DNA of 8,554 nt from Bacteroidota bacterium (lineage in GTDB: Bacteria; CLD3; SB21), in assembly GCA_020438245.1 (NCBI GenBank), contig JAGQUY010000091.1:1-8554 (forward strand), written 5' to 3'. The translations under genes and the position numbers were made by a program. Below, one piece after another: positions 1 to 7,781 of this stretch. Below the pieces are notes generated by a model. The model had not been told where the DNA came from and did not search any database. It saw only the letters and a program-made list of their open reading frames with translations. Position 1 is the stretch's first letter, and every line of letters starts with the position of its first letter.

Positions 1-1937
1 CGGAAGAATTTCTTCTTCATATCCGTCAGCCCCTCGATATCGAATCGCTTTGGCAACCATATTGGCGTATTGACAAGTAAGTACCATCTGAGAATATCGG
101 AGCCATGCTGATCGATCAGATCGAACGGATTAACTACATTTCCGATGCTTTTGCTCATTTTTCTGCCCTGAGCGTCGAGGACCAACTCATTGACGACTAC
201 GTTTTTGTACGGTGACCGATCAAACAGAAAGGTCGAAATGGCCATCAGGGAGTAAAACCAGCCACGCGTTTGATCGACGCCCTCACAGATGAAGTCGGCG
301 GGGTACTGTTTTTCAAATCGCTCCTTGTTTTCAAACGGATAATGCCATTGTGCGTATGGCATTGCGCCGGAATCAAACCAAACATCGATGACTTCGGGCG
401 TTCTCGAATATGTTTTCCCGTCCTTTTCGAAAACGACATCATCCACGTATGGTTTGTGGAGGTCAAGGTCGATCGGCACCGGACTTCCGTCTTTCATCCG
501 GCCTTTTTCCAGATCCTCCCGACTTCCCACGCATATACTATCTCCGGATTCCTCATGAATCCAAATCGGCAGGGGTGTTCCCCAATAACGGTCCCGGGAA
601 ATCGACCAATCGATATTATTTTGTAGCCAGTTTCCGAATCTGCCCTCTTGAATTTCCGGGGGAAACCATTTTGTCTGCAGATTGTTTTCAACCATACGGT
701 CCTTGAACGAAGTCGTTCGAAGATACCAGGCATCACGGGCATAATAGATGAGAGGTGTGTGATGTCGCCAGCAATGAGGATAACTATGTTTGATCTTTTC
801 AGAACGAAACAGTAAACCACGACGTTTCAGATTGGTGATAATGTCCGGATCGGCATCCTTGACGAATTGGCCCTTGAAATCGGTGACTGCGTCTTCAAAC
901 TGACCCGCGGCATCGACCGGGCGTAGAAAAGGAAGTCCATGGGCTTTGCAAACCGCATAGTCTTCTTCACCAAATGCCGGTGCAGTATGAACAATGCCGG
1001 TTCCATCTTCCGTCGTTACAAAATCACCTGGGATGACATAAAAAGCTTTTTTGTCCACCGGGAGGTATTCGAAGGGTCTCAAATATTCGAGCCCCAGTAA
1101 TTTTCGACCATCATAGGTCTCAATTATTTCATAGTCTTCCTTGAGGACATCCTTGAGCCGAGCTTCGGCAAGTATGAGAAACTGGTCCTTATACTTAACT
1201 TTGACATAGATAATATCTTCGCCGACGGCCAGGGCGACGTTGGAGATCAGTGTCCAAGGAGTGGTTGTCCAAACCAGGAAGAATGTATTTTGTTCGTTCT
1301 TGAGTTGAAGTTTGATGGTAATTGATGGGTCGCTGACGTCTTCATAACCCTGAGCGACTTCGTGGGAGGATAGGGGTGTTCCGCATTTCGGACAATAGGG
1401 GACAACCTTGAATCCTTTGTACACAAGGCCTTTGTCGTAAAATTGCTTAAAGACCCACCAAAGGGATTCAATGTAGTTGGTGTCGCAGGTTACGTACGGG
1501 TTCTGCAGGTCCACCCAGTAGCCCATTCGATCCGTTAACTCGTCCCATTGGTTCTTGTACGTCCATACAGATTCGAAACATTTCTTATTGAAGGCCTCCA
1601 AACCGTATGCCTCGATATCCTTCTTGCCGCTGATCTTTAGTGATTTTTCGACTTCAATTTCGACCGGTAACCCGTGCGTATCCCAGCCGCCCTTGCGCTC
1701 AACCCGATAACCTTGCATGGTTTTATAGCGACACACCAGGTCTTTGATGGATCGAGCCAGTACATGGTGAATGCCTGGACGCCCATTGGCCGTAGGGGGA
1801 CCCTCGAAAAAGACGAAGGGTTTGTTTTCGTCGCGTTCCTCAATACTCCGTTCGAATATTCGATCGCGTTTCCACAACGCGAGAATTTCCTTTTCCAGAG
1901 CGGCGAGTTGGTCTTGTGACTCTATTTCGTTAAACAT
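1..1937 (-). CDS. ileS: Isoleucyl-tRNA synthetase, IleRS2 type, N-terminal 645 residues (runs off the window)
   Basis: Cytoplasmic class I enzyme that activates isoleucine with ATP and loads it on tRNA-Ile. The frame is open from an ATG at 1937-1935 to the window edge, so the C-terminal tRNA-binding part is missing. Motifs in order: GPPTANG (46-52), then GIHH at 55-58 where HIGH is expected; WDTHGLP (85-91); CPKC (182-185); the editing-domain threonine-rich TTTPWTL (224-230) and HTAPAFGEEDY (317-327); SRDRYWGTPLP (447-457); WFDSG (520-524); and KMSKS at 593-597. The overall sequence resembles the eukaryote-like IleRS2 branch, as in Bacteroidetes and Chlamydia, more than the E. coli-like IleRS1. 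IleRS2 enzymes are generally less sensitive to mupirocin. The ribosome site is weak: only GGA lies close to the ATG. The gene is last in the visible run, 60 bp after the flavoprotein gene. Identity is certain; subtype is very likely. Confidence 0.97.
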   Translation of the reverse strand, partial: MFNEIESQDQLAALEKEILALWKRDRIFERSIEERDENKPFVFFEGPPTANGRPGIHHVLARSIKDLVCRYKTMQGYRVERKGGWDTHGLPVEIEVEKSLKISGKKDIEAYGLEAFNKKCFESVWTYKNQWDELTDRMGYWVDLQNPYVTCDTNYIESLWWVFKQFYDKGLVYKGFKVVPYCPKCGTPLSSHEVAQGYEDVSDPSITIKLQLKNEQNTFFLVWTTTPWTLISNVALAVGEDIIYVKVKYKDQFLILAEARLKDVLKEDYEIIETYDGRKLLGLEYLRPFEYLPVDKKAFYVIPGDFVTTEDGTGIVHTAPAFGEEDYAVCKAHGLPFLRPVDAAGQFEDAVTDFKGQFVKDADPDIITNLKRRGLLFRSEKIKHSYPHCWRHHTPLIYYARDAWYLRTTSFKDRMVENNLQTKWFPPEIQEGRFGNWLQNNIDWSISRDRYWGTPLPIWIHEESGDSICVGSREDLEKGRMKDGSPVPIDLDLHKPYVDDVVFEKDGKTYSRTPEVIDVWFDSGAMPYAQWHYPFENKERFEKQYPADFICEGVDQTRGWFYSLMAISTFLFDRSPYKNVVVNELVLDAQGRKMSKSIGNVVNPFDLIDQHGSDILRWYLLVNTPIWLPKRFDIEGLTDMKKKFF

Positions 1938-1959
1938 ATTCCAAATTTCGTTCAGAGAG

Positions 1960-1983
1960 CCGCATATATATTAAAAGATGCGG
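1960..1983. other. Small inverted repeat in the ileS leader gap
   Basis: Six-base arms ccgcat (1960-1965) and atgcgg (1978-1983) flank a 12-base AT-rich loop, in the 60-bp gap between the flavoprotein stop and the ileS start. There is no T-run after it on either strand, so it is not a standard intrinsic terminator. The arms are short enough to arise by chance. No T-box-like leader is recognisable in so short a gap. Confidence 0.25.
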
Positions 1984-1997
1984 AGAAAATCAAATAC

Positions 1998-2696
1998 TTA
2001 TTCGGCCGCCTTGGCCGATCCGGTATTCCATTGGATGACTTCCTCCAGTTCCTTTCTGCGGATGTCTGGCACCGTCGCGTCGTCTGCCGGATAGCCGACG
2101 GGAAAAAGAATATAGGGTTTCTCGTTTTCCGGACGGTTCAGGATCTTTGACAGGAAGTTCATCGGGCTTGGCGTGTGGGTCAATGTGGCAAGCCCCATCA
2201 TATGTATGGCCGAGATGAACAAGCCGCATGCAATGCCCACACTCTCATGAACGTAGTAATGGGTAACCTGCTTGCCGTTGGGATCGAGACCGTAATTCTG
2301 TCTGAAACACACTACCAGGTACGGAACGGTTTCGAGATAGGGCTTGTGCCAATCGGTGCCGAGCGGCGCCAGGGCCTCAAGCCACTCGGGCGGCATGCGC
2401 CCGCCTTCGTAACTCTTCTTTTCTTCGGCCTCAGCCGCCTCACGGATCTGACGCTTGACTGCCGGGTCATCGATGACCACCCAGGTCCATGGCTGGCGAT
2501 GAGCTCCCGAGGGTGCCGTCGACGCCGTTTGGATGGCCAGTTCGACGCATTTTCGCGGGACGGGTCGATCGGAAAAAAACCGGACGCTGCGCCTGTTTTT
2601 CATGACTTCGTAAAAAGACGTTGCCTGCTGCAGCATCTCGCTTTCGGGTTTTGTTTGAAAATTCAAAGAAATCGGGGTGTACCGTTTTGATGACAT
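1998..2696 (-). CDS. Nitroreductase-fold flavoprotein resembling iodotyrosine deiodinase (candidate reductive dehalogenase)
   Basis: A 232-residue FMN protein of the nitroreductase superfamily, probably a soluble homodimer. It matches iodotyrosine deiodinase (IYD) along most of its length: the FMN-phosphate RRSVRF (35-40), APSGAH (61-66) followed by PWTWVV, EKKSY (92-96), HKPYLETVPYLVV (117-129), HYYVHESVGIACGL (147-159), and a C-terminal FPVGYP...ATVPDIRRK. The residues matching the human IYD substrate set Glu157, Tyr161 and Lys182 are E92, Y96 and K118. These form the lid that grips a halotyrosine, and ordinary nitroreductases lack them. The family cleaves carbon-halogen bonds of halophenols using reduced flavin. 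No signal peptide or membrane anchor is seen, unlike the mammalian enzyme. The ATG start has GGAAA 6 nt upstream; M21 is a less likely alternative start. It lies 27 bp after glnD. The true substrate is unknown; a nitroreductase or other flavin reductase role remains possible. Confidence 0.88.
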   Translation of the reverse strand: MSSKRYTPISLNFQTKPESEMLQQATSFYEVMKNRRSVRFFSDRPVPRKCVELAIQTASTAPSGAHRQPWTWVVIDDPAVKRQIREAAEAEEKKSYEGGRMPPEWLEALAPLGTDWHKPYLETVPYLVVCFRQNYGLDPNGKQVTHYYVHESVGIACGLFISAIHMMGLATLTHTPSPMNFLSKILNRPENEKPYILFPVGYPADDATVPDIRRKELEEVIQWNTGSAKAAE

Positions 2697-2723
2697 GTGT
2701 GGTTTCCGGGATGAATGACTGGT

Positions 2724-5279
2724 TTATTTTTCTATTACCCTGAGCAGGTGATGACGGATTTCCTCCTGTTTCTGAAGGGAGATAATCTTGGAACCCTCCT
2801 GATCCAGCACATAAAAGCAGTCTGCCGCGCCATCGAGACGGGTACCTACCTTTGCCGAGTAGATATTCAACCCGAGATCTGAGAGTGCCTGTGTAATGAT
2901 AAAAAGCAACCCTATCCGATCAGGGGCAAAGACATCGATGATCGTGAACTTCTTGTTGTCTTCGAACAATACTTCCGTCTCCACATTCGGATTGATTTTT
3001 CGGCGTTTCCAGCGTCGTTGAAGTCTTTCCATCAAGGCTCGAATGTCCTGTTTTCCGGAAAGTATTTCACTCATCAGTTGCTTTAAGTGCCCCTTTTGAT
3101 GTCCGGAAAGACACCTGTTCGTTGAAAAATCCGTGACCTTAAATTGATCTATAACAATGCCGTCTTTGCGCGTGAATACATTGGCGTCAAAAATACTGAC
3201 GTCCGAGGCCGCCATGACTCCGCAAATTTGCGACAGACGAAACGGTACATCAGAGGTTACCACCAGAACTTCCGTAAAATCAGATTGGTCGACGAACTGT
3301 ACGTCCAGTTCACTCTCCAGTCGTATCGATGTGTAGTCCACACGCTCCCACGCGGAAAGAGAGAACTTGGAATCGGTTTCAGAGGCTTTCAAAAAAAGAT
3401 CCGTCTTCGAAAAAAGTTCCAAGAGCAGAATTCCCTTCCAATCGGTCCAGGCAGACTTGTTTGCTGCAGAGAGATCGGCAAACGTCAGCAGATAAAGAAG
3501 CCGGAGCCAGCGCCGATTGCTCACGAGGGTGGCAAACTCCTTGATCGTTTCCTCGTCCTTCAAATTGCGCCGGAACGCAGTCTGTTCCATGACAAGGTGG
3601 TTGAGAATCAAGAAGTAGACAGCATCTGCATTGTCGCGGTAGCCCAGACGCTGAAAAATCTGACGCGCGAGCGCTACACCTATTTGGCTATGGTCGCCTC
3701 CACGTGACTTACCGATATCATGCAGAAATACGGCCCAATATAACTGATATCTTTCGAACAGGGTCAATTCATCATAAATTGACCTCAGGTGATGCAGGGC
3801 CGTGGAGTCATCCGCGCTATCCTCGAAGAACAACGATTCCAATTTACTCACTGCGACAATCAGGTGTTCATCGGTTGTGTAATAATGGTAGACGTTGTAA
3901 TTGTAGTGAGCGACGATATATCCGAATTCCGGAAGATACCGCTCGAGGAATCCGGATGCATGCATCCGGTCAAGCGTCAGAGCTACCTTGCCTTCTGATT
4001 TCCATATTTCAAGAAAATCCCTGGCCACGACAGGATGTCTCTGAAAAGACTCATCGACACGATGAATGTTCTCCTTGATAAGAACCTGAAGGGATTCGCT
4101 CATGGACACATCATACTGTTGCGCATATAGGAATGCGCGGCTCATGACGGCAGGCTCCGTTTCCAATTGTGATGTAAATGCCCCTTCAAAGTAGAGCTTG
4201 CGATTCACGATCTGAAATCCGTGTTTAAGTTCTATCGGCGAATCGGTGGTGGGGTCTTCAATAGCTGTTCGGATCTTGTCACGAACCAACCCGATAAGGT
4301 GTGATATATTTCGTGCATGACGATAGTACGTTCTCATAAACGATTCGACGCCCTTGACCTTCTCGAGATCCTCGTATCCGAGCAGTCTTGATACCGGCTG
4401 CTGAAGCGGGTAGGTGAGAACGTCCTGTTGTCGACCGGTCAGTTGGTGCAGCGCGTTCCTTGTCGTCATCAAATATTCCAAGGATCGACCAATGGCATAG
4501 TCGGATGTCAAATGGCCGACTTGGACAAGATTGGCCAGGACAGATAAACAGTCGACCGAGTCGCGCGCTTCTTTCTCGAAACCGTCCATATATAGCCAGA
4601 CCTTGCCGGTCCAAAACACGGCATGAAGATCTCTGAATCCGCCGGCTCCTTCTTTTACGTGAGGTTCCAGGATTCTGTCCGATCCTCCATGACGGTCGTG
4701 ACGTTCTTTCAAGACACCCAAGCGATACAGCAGGAATTCCTTTGGGCGCTCTGCGAAGGCAGCACGTACGAGTTGAGCCTGTGTCTTGTTAAAATGAACT
4801 TGATTTCCGCCGACGTACCGTAATTCAAGAATAGATGTCTTGACGGTTGCGTCTTTGTCAGCGAGCGATCGATAGTCTTGTACTGTTCGGACACTGTGAC
4901 CAACCTGCAGACCAACGTCCCAGAGAACCCGTATGGATTCGTTTATTTGAAGTCTAAAAGCTTCCGTTGCGGCATACTCCATCTCGTTGTAGATGAAAAC
5001 AAGATCCACATCAGAGAATATGTTTAATTCACGGCGGCCATATCCTCCGATAGCAGCGCAACAATAGTCGATGGTAGGAGACAACAACCTATCCAGGACG
5101 GACTGGATAACCAGATCATAAAAGCCTGCCAGATCGTTGGCCAGAGCCATTCCACGTTGCATCGGGGTATACGAGCCGATCAAGTTGTTCTTGGCTTCAA
5201 GCAGGAAAGGTTTGATTTCGGCCGGTTGACGCTCTCTCAGCTGCTCTTGAAGTTCGGTCAGATCAGTTGGACGGCTCAT
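2724..5279 (-). CDS. glnD: Bifunctional PII uridylyltransferase / uridylyl-removing enzyme
   Basis: The cytoplasmic glutamine sensor that uridylylates PII proteins (GlnB/GlnK) when glutamine is low and removes UMP when it is high, thereby setting glutamine synthetase activity and nitrogen gene expression. The 851 residues are close to the usual size of about 890. Domains in order: nucleotidyltransferase with GGYGRREL (78-85) and the metal-binding SDVDL (89-93, D90 and D92); the GlnD family motif EPHVKEGAGGFRDLH (205-219); HD hydrolase domain with FLHDIGKSRGGDHS (518-531) and ADLSAAN (601-607); then two ACT domains at about 669-740 and 778-851, the second with DRIGLLFIITQAL. The start is the ATG at 5279, with AGGA 4 nt upstream. 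The frame stays open back to 5414, but that part is dedA sequence read in another frame. It overlaps dedA by 17 bp. No glnB, glnK, amtB or glnA is in view, so its partners lie elsewhere. Confidence 0.97.
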   Translation of the reverse strand: MSRPTDLTELQEQLRERQPAEIKPFLLEAKNNLIGSYTPMQRGMALANDLAGFYDLVIQSVLDRLLSPTIDYCCAAIGGYGRRELNIFSDVDLVFIYNEMEYAATEAFRLQINESIRVLWDVGLQVGHSVRTVQDYRSLADKDATVKTSILELRYVGGNQVHFNKTQAQLVRAAFAERPKEFLLYRLGVLKERHDRHGGSDRILEPHVKEGAGGFRDLHAVFWTGKVWLYMDGFEKEARDSVDCLSVLANLVQVGHLTSDYAIGRSLEYLMTTRNALHQLTGRQQDVLTYPLQQPVSRLLGYEDLEKVKGVESFMRTYYRHARNISHLIGLVRDKIRTAIEDPTTDSPIELKHGFQIVNRKLYFEGAFTSQLETEPAVMSRAFLYAQQYDVSMSESLQVLIKENIHRVDESFQRHPVVARDFLEIWKSEGKVALTLDRMHASGFLERYLPEFGYIVAHYNYNVYHYYTTDEHLIVAVSKLESLFFEDSADDSTALHHLRSIYDELTLFERYQLYWAVFLHDIGKSRGGDHSQIGVALARQIFQRLGYRDNADAVYFLILNHLVMEQTAFRRNLKDEETIKEFATLVSNRRWLRLLYLLTFADLSAANKSAWTDWKGILLLELFSKTDLFLKASETDSKFSLSAWERVDYTSIRLESELDVQFVDQSDFTEVLVVTSDVPFRLSQICGVMAASDVSIFDANVFTRKDGIVIDQFKVTDFSTNRCLSGHQKGHLKQLMSEILSGKQDIRALMERLQRRWKRRKINPNVETEVLFEDNKKFTIIDVFAPDRIGLLFIITQALSDLGLNIYSAKVGTRLDGAADCFYVLDQEGSKIISLQKQEEIRHHLLRVIEK

Positions 5280-5904
5280 GGCTGTCCTTCGACGATTTAC
5301 GCAGAAACCAACGGGCCACCAAAACAACAACCACCAACCCGAGAATTCCAAAAACCAGTTTGTTATAATGACCGAGGATTTCTTCAAATTCCTTCCAGTT
5401 GTCACCCACAACATACCCGGCGTAAATCAGGATGCCGTCCCACATGAAGGCAGAGGCAAGCGCAAGCGGTATGATTTTTCGTCTTTGCAGCCGGGTCATA
5501 CCGGCAAAAAGGGAAATCACGGAACGGAGACCGCTCAAAAAGCGATTAAAGAGGATTATGCGGTAACCATACTTCTGAAACCAGGCTTCTGTTTTTTCCA
5601 TCTGTTCGATCGGAAAGAATTTGAAATTTCGACGAATAAAGAAGTCGCGCCCAAACAGACGGCCAACGTGATACATGGTCATAAACCCCGACAGATTTCC
5701 GGCCGTAGCAACGGTAAAGGTCATCAGATAATCGAGCCTGCCGGTTCCCACCATACCGGCAGCAATGACGGTTACCATATCACCGGGAATCGGTGGCACG
5801 CAATTCTCCAAATATCCAACGAGGAAAATAAGAACGTACAGATACACTGTATCGAGTCCGTTGACGAGCCCGATCCAATAGTCGAGATTGAAACTTTCGA
5901 ACAT
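5263..5904 (-). CDS. DedA/VTT-family membrane protein (candidate lipid-carrier flippase)
   Basis: A 213-residue inner-membrane protein of the DedA (SNARE-associated, VTT) family. Some members return undecaprenyl phosphate or phospholipid across the membrane. Visible marks: a hydrophobic segment at about 20-32 running into YLENCVPPIPGD (31-42), whose E33 and D42 are the conserved acidic residues of the re-entrant loop; a second hydrophobic stretch around 43-80; FNRFLSGLRSVISLFAG (119-135), with R121 and R127 in the conserved arginine motif; then hydrophobic helices at about 144-167 and 184-199 and a short charged tail. Length is typical of the family. The start codon overlaps the yicC stop by one base (TAATG) with no strong Shine-Dalgarno, so translation is probably coupled to yicC. 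The end overlaps glnD. Family membership is clear; the transported lipid is inferred. Confidence 0.93.
   Translation of the reverse strand: MFESFNLDYWIGLVNGLDTVYLYVLIFLVGYLENCVPPIPGDMVTVIAAGMVGTGRLDYLMTFTVATAGNLSGFMTMYHVGRLFGRDFFIRRNFKFFPIEQMEKTEAWFQKYGYRIILFNRFLSGLRSVISLFAGMTRLQRRKIIPLALASAFMWDGILIYAGYVVGDNWKEFEEILGHYNKLVFGILGLVVVVLVARWFLRKSSKDSHEPSN
5284..5287 (-). promoter_or_regulatory. Ribosome binding site of glnD, inside the dedA coding region
   Basis: AGGA lies 4 nt before the ATG at 5279, within the last codons of dedA. It supports a glnD start with a 17-bp overlap, rather than any start further upstream in the open frame. Confidence 0.65.
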
Positions 5905-6785
5905 TATTCGATGTTCTGAATTTGTTCGCGGAGTTTTTCCAACTCTTCTTTGATCGAAACCACCTCGTGGATTATTTCCGATTGCGAGGATTTAGAGCCC
6001 ATCGTGTTGGCCTCCCGCCCCATTTCCTGTGTGAGAAAATTCAGTCGGCGTCCAACCTGGAGCGTCGAGCCGGTGATAAGATCGGTAAACAGCTTGTTGT
6101 GACTTTTGAATCGAACTAGCTCTTCGGTGATATCCACCTTGTCCGCAAGCATAGTAACTTCCATATTCAGGCGCTGTGGATCCATTTCGGTCTTGTCGAG
6201 GAGTTTTTGCAGGCGTTCCCTAAGCCGCTCCAACTCGAGGGGCACGGCTTGTTCGGCAGATTTTGCAACGGAATCCAAGCGGTTTTCAATTAGCCGGAGC
6301 CGATCCAGAAGGTCTTTTGCAATGGCTTTGCCTTCCGCCGCCCTCATTTGGTTGAGATCCTCGAGGGCGGCTTGTATTGTCTTTAATACGTGGGCCCACA
6401 AGTCTTCATTGATCTCGCTGGTGGCGTTTGACAGGAAAACATCCTCGAAGTGAAAGACGTGATCCAGTGTGACCGGGCCGTCGAGGCCGGCTTCCTGTGC
6501 GGCCTTCCTGAGCATGTGAGCGTACTGGTTGATCAGCGTTTGATCCATCTGGAAGGCGGTCAAGGATTCGTCCGAAGTGTGAACCGTCAAAGTCAGCGTT
6601 ACCTTTCCGCGTTCAATTTTCTTTTTCACCGTCTCTTTCACTTCGTTTTCTTTCAACAGAAGATTTCTGGGGGCGCGGAAGGTCAGATCCAAATACCGGC
6701 TGTTGAGAGAGCGAATTTCGACGCGAAGTGTTGTTCCTTCAAACGTGTGTTCAGCCTTGCCGAAGCCTGTCATGCTGTAGACCAT
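5904..6785 (-). CDS. yicC: YicC/YloC-family endoribonuclease
   Basis: A 293-residue cytoplasmic protein of the YicC family, reported as a metal-dependent endoribonuclease; in E. coli it has been linked to turnover of the small RNA RyhB. Both family ends are intact. The N-terminus has MTGFGKAE (5-12) and RSLNSRYLD (25-33). The C-terminal DUF1732 part has DITEELVRFKSHN (218-230), FLTQEMGREANT (250-261) and a closing charged helix ending in REQIQNIE (286-293). The middle (about 140-200) is rich in charged residues and leucine and is probably helical. The ATG at 6785 is supported by AGGAG 4 nt upstream; M5 would leave poor spacing. In many bacteria yicC sits beside gmk and rpoZ; here galE lies upstream and dedA downstream. 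Family assignment is firm; the RNA target here is unknown. Confidence 0.95.
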   Translation of the reverse strand: MVYSMTGFGKAEHTFEGTTLRVEIRSLNSRYLDLTFRAPRNLLLKENEVKETVKKKIERGKVTLTLTVHTSDESLTAFQMDQTLINQYAHMLRKAAQEAGLDGPVTLDHVFHFEDVFLSNATSEINEDLWAHVLKTIQAALEDLNQMRAAEGKAIAKDLLDRLRLIENRLDSVAKSAEQAVPLELERLRERLQKLLDKTEMDPQRLNMEVTMLADKVDITEELVRFKSHNKLFTDLITGSTLQVGRRLNFLTQEMGREANTMGSKSSQSEIIHEVVSIKEELEKLREQIQNIE

Positions 6786-6789
6786 TCTA

Positions 6790-6794
6790 CTCCT
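6790..6794 (-). promoter_or_regulatory. Ribosome binding site of yicC, abutting the galE stop codon
   Basis: The minus strand reads TAAAGGAGTAGAATG. The galE stop TAA (6797-6795) runs directly into AGGAG, and the yicC ATG follows after 4 nt. A ribosome ending galE would sit on this site, which suggests the two are co-transcribed and perhaps coupled in translation. It also selects the first ATG over M5. Confidence 0.8.
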
Positions 6795-7772
6795 TTATTT
6801 TTCAAATCGTTGTTGATGCCAGCGCCACGCGGTGTCCAAGATGACCTCCAGTGAATCAAACTCCGGTTTCCAACCAAGTGTCGAGATGGCTTTTGCCGAG
6901 CTTCCAATCAGTACTGCCGGATCCCCGGCACGTTTTTCGCCGCGCTTTACCGGAATCGGGAGACCTGTCACGCGCCCGGCGGTATTGATGACTTCCTGCA
7001 CCGAAAAACCTCTACCGTTGCCAAGATTGAAGGCATCGCTTGCGCCGTTTCTTACCAGATAGTCCAGTGCGAGTACGTGTGCCCTCGCAAGATCAGTGAC
7101 GTGGATATAATCGCGAATGCAAGTACCGTCCTTGGTGGGATAGTCATAGCCGAAAACGGTAATAGAGGGTCGCCTTTTCAGCGCCGCATCGAGTATCAGG
7201 GGTATCAAATGGGTCTCCGGATCGTGATCTTCCCCGATACCTCCTTCAGGGTCCGCCCCTGCAGCATTGAAATATCGCAGGCAGACCGATTTCAGGCCAT
7301 ATGCATTTCCATAATCAGCGATTATTTTTTCGACCATGAGCTTTGTTCGACCGTATGGATTGATCGGATTCTGAGGATGATCTTCATCGAGCGGCATACT
7401 CTGGGGCTCGCCATACGTGGCACAGGTTGAAGAGAAAACGAAATACCGGATGCCAAAGCGTCGTACCGCATCAAGCAGACTGAGTGTAGAGCCGACGTTG
7501 TTGTTGTAATACTTTGCGGGATCGGTAACCGACTCGCCGACGTAGGCATAAGCCGCGAAATGCATGACCGCCTCTATCTTGTGATCGGTGAAGATCCTGG
7601 ACAGAAGATCCGAATTACCGACCTCTCCGATTGTCAGCCGCTCGGAGGGAACAAATTCACGATGGCCATATACGAGATTGTCAAGTGTGAAGACCTCATG
7701 TCCCGATCGTGTGAGTTCTCGCACTGCGTGGCTCCCGATATAGCCGGCACCGCCGGTCACAAGTACGTTCAT
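6795..7772 (-). CDS. galE: UDP-glucose 4-epimerase
   Basis: A 325-residue extended short-chain dehydrogenase that interconverts UDP-glucose and UDP-galactose with tightly bound NAD, in the cytoplasm. The Rossmann loop GGAGYIG (7-13) and the acid at D31 that should bind the adenosine ribose are present. The catalytic set is T116 within FSSTCATYG (113-121), Y140 and K144 of the YxxxK motif in NPYGRTKLMVE. Further family marks are RYFNAAGADP (166-175), the substrate-loop region with DGTCIRDYIHVTDLA (215-229) and FNLGNGRGFSVQEV (248-261). Length is normal. No galK, galT or polysaccharide cluster is adjacent, so the likely role is supplying UDP-galactose for envelope sugars rather than galactose breakdown. 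The ribosome site is weak (GAG 8 nt upstream). It starts 9 bp after yajQ. Some relatives also act on N-acetylated sugars; this cannot be decided by eye. Confidence 0.96.
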   Translation of the reverse strand: MNVLVTGGAGYIGSHAVRELTRSGHEVFTLDNLVYGHREFVPSERLTIGEVGNSDLLSRIFTDHKIEAVMHFAAYAYVGESVTDPAKYYNNNVGSTLSLLDAVRRFGIRYFVFSSTCATYGEPQSMPLDEDHPQNPINPYGRTKLMVEKIIADYGNAYGLKSVCLRYFNAAGADPEGGIGEDHDPETHLIPLILDAALKRRPSITVFGYDYPTKDGTCIRDYIHVTDLARAHVLALDYLVRNGASDAFNLGNGRGFSVQEVINTAGRVTGLPIPVKRGEKRAGDPAVLIGSSAKAISTLGWKPEFDSLEVILDTAWRWHQQRFEK

Positions 7773-7781
7773 GCCGAGGTC

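Noticed and set aside
1..1937. Several short open frames on both strands at the left end that might suggest a gene-poor or decayed region.
   Set aside because: One continuous minus-strand frame encodes ileS with all motifs in order and consistent numbering; it only lacks a stop because it runs off the window.
2175..2690. A 171-codon plus-strand open frame.
   Set aside because: It is the shadow of the IYD-like gene, which has a convincing family match across its length.
2697..2723. The glnD to flavoprotein gap, checked for a terminator or promoter.
   Set aside because: It is 27 bp long, with no hairpin and no promoter-like boxes; it holds only the ribosome site region.
3144..3707. A 187-codon plus-strand open frame within glnD.
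   Set aside because: It is antisense to the HD and ACT region of an intact glnD; its composition is arginine- and glutamine-rich shadow sequence.
5278..5919. A 213-codon open frame on the plus strand, the same length as dedA.
   Set aside because: It lies antisense to dedA, has no recognisable motif and no membrane or domain pattern; the minus-strand frame has clear DedA motifs.
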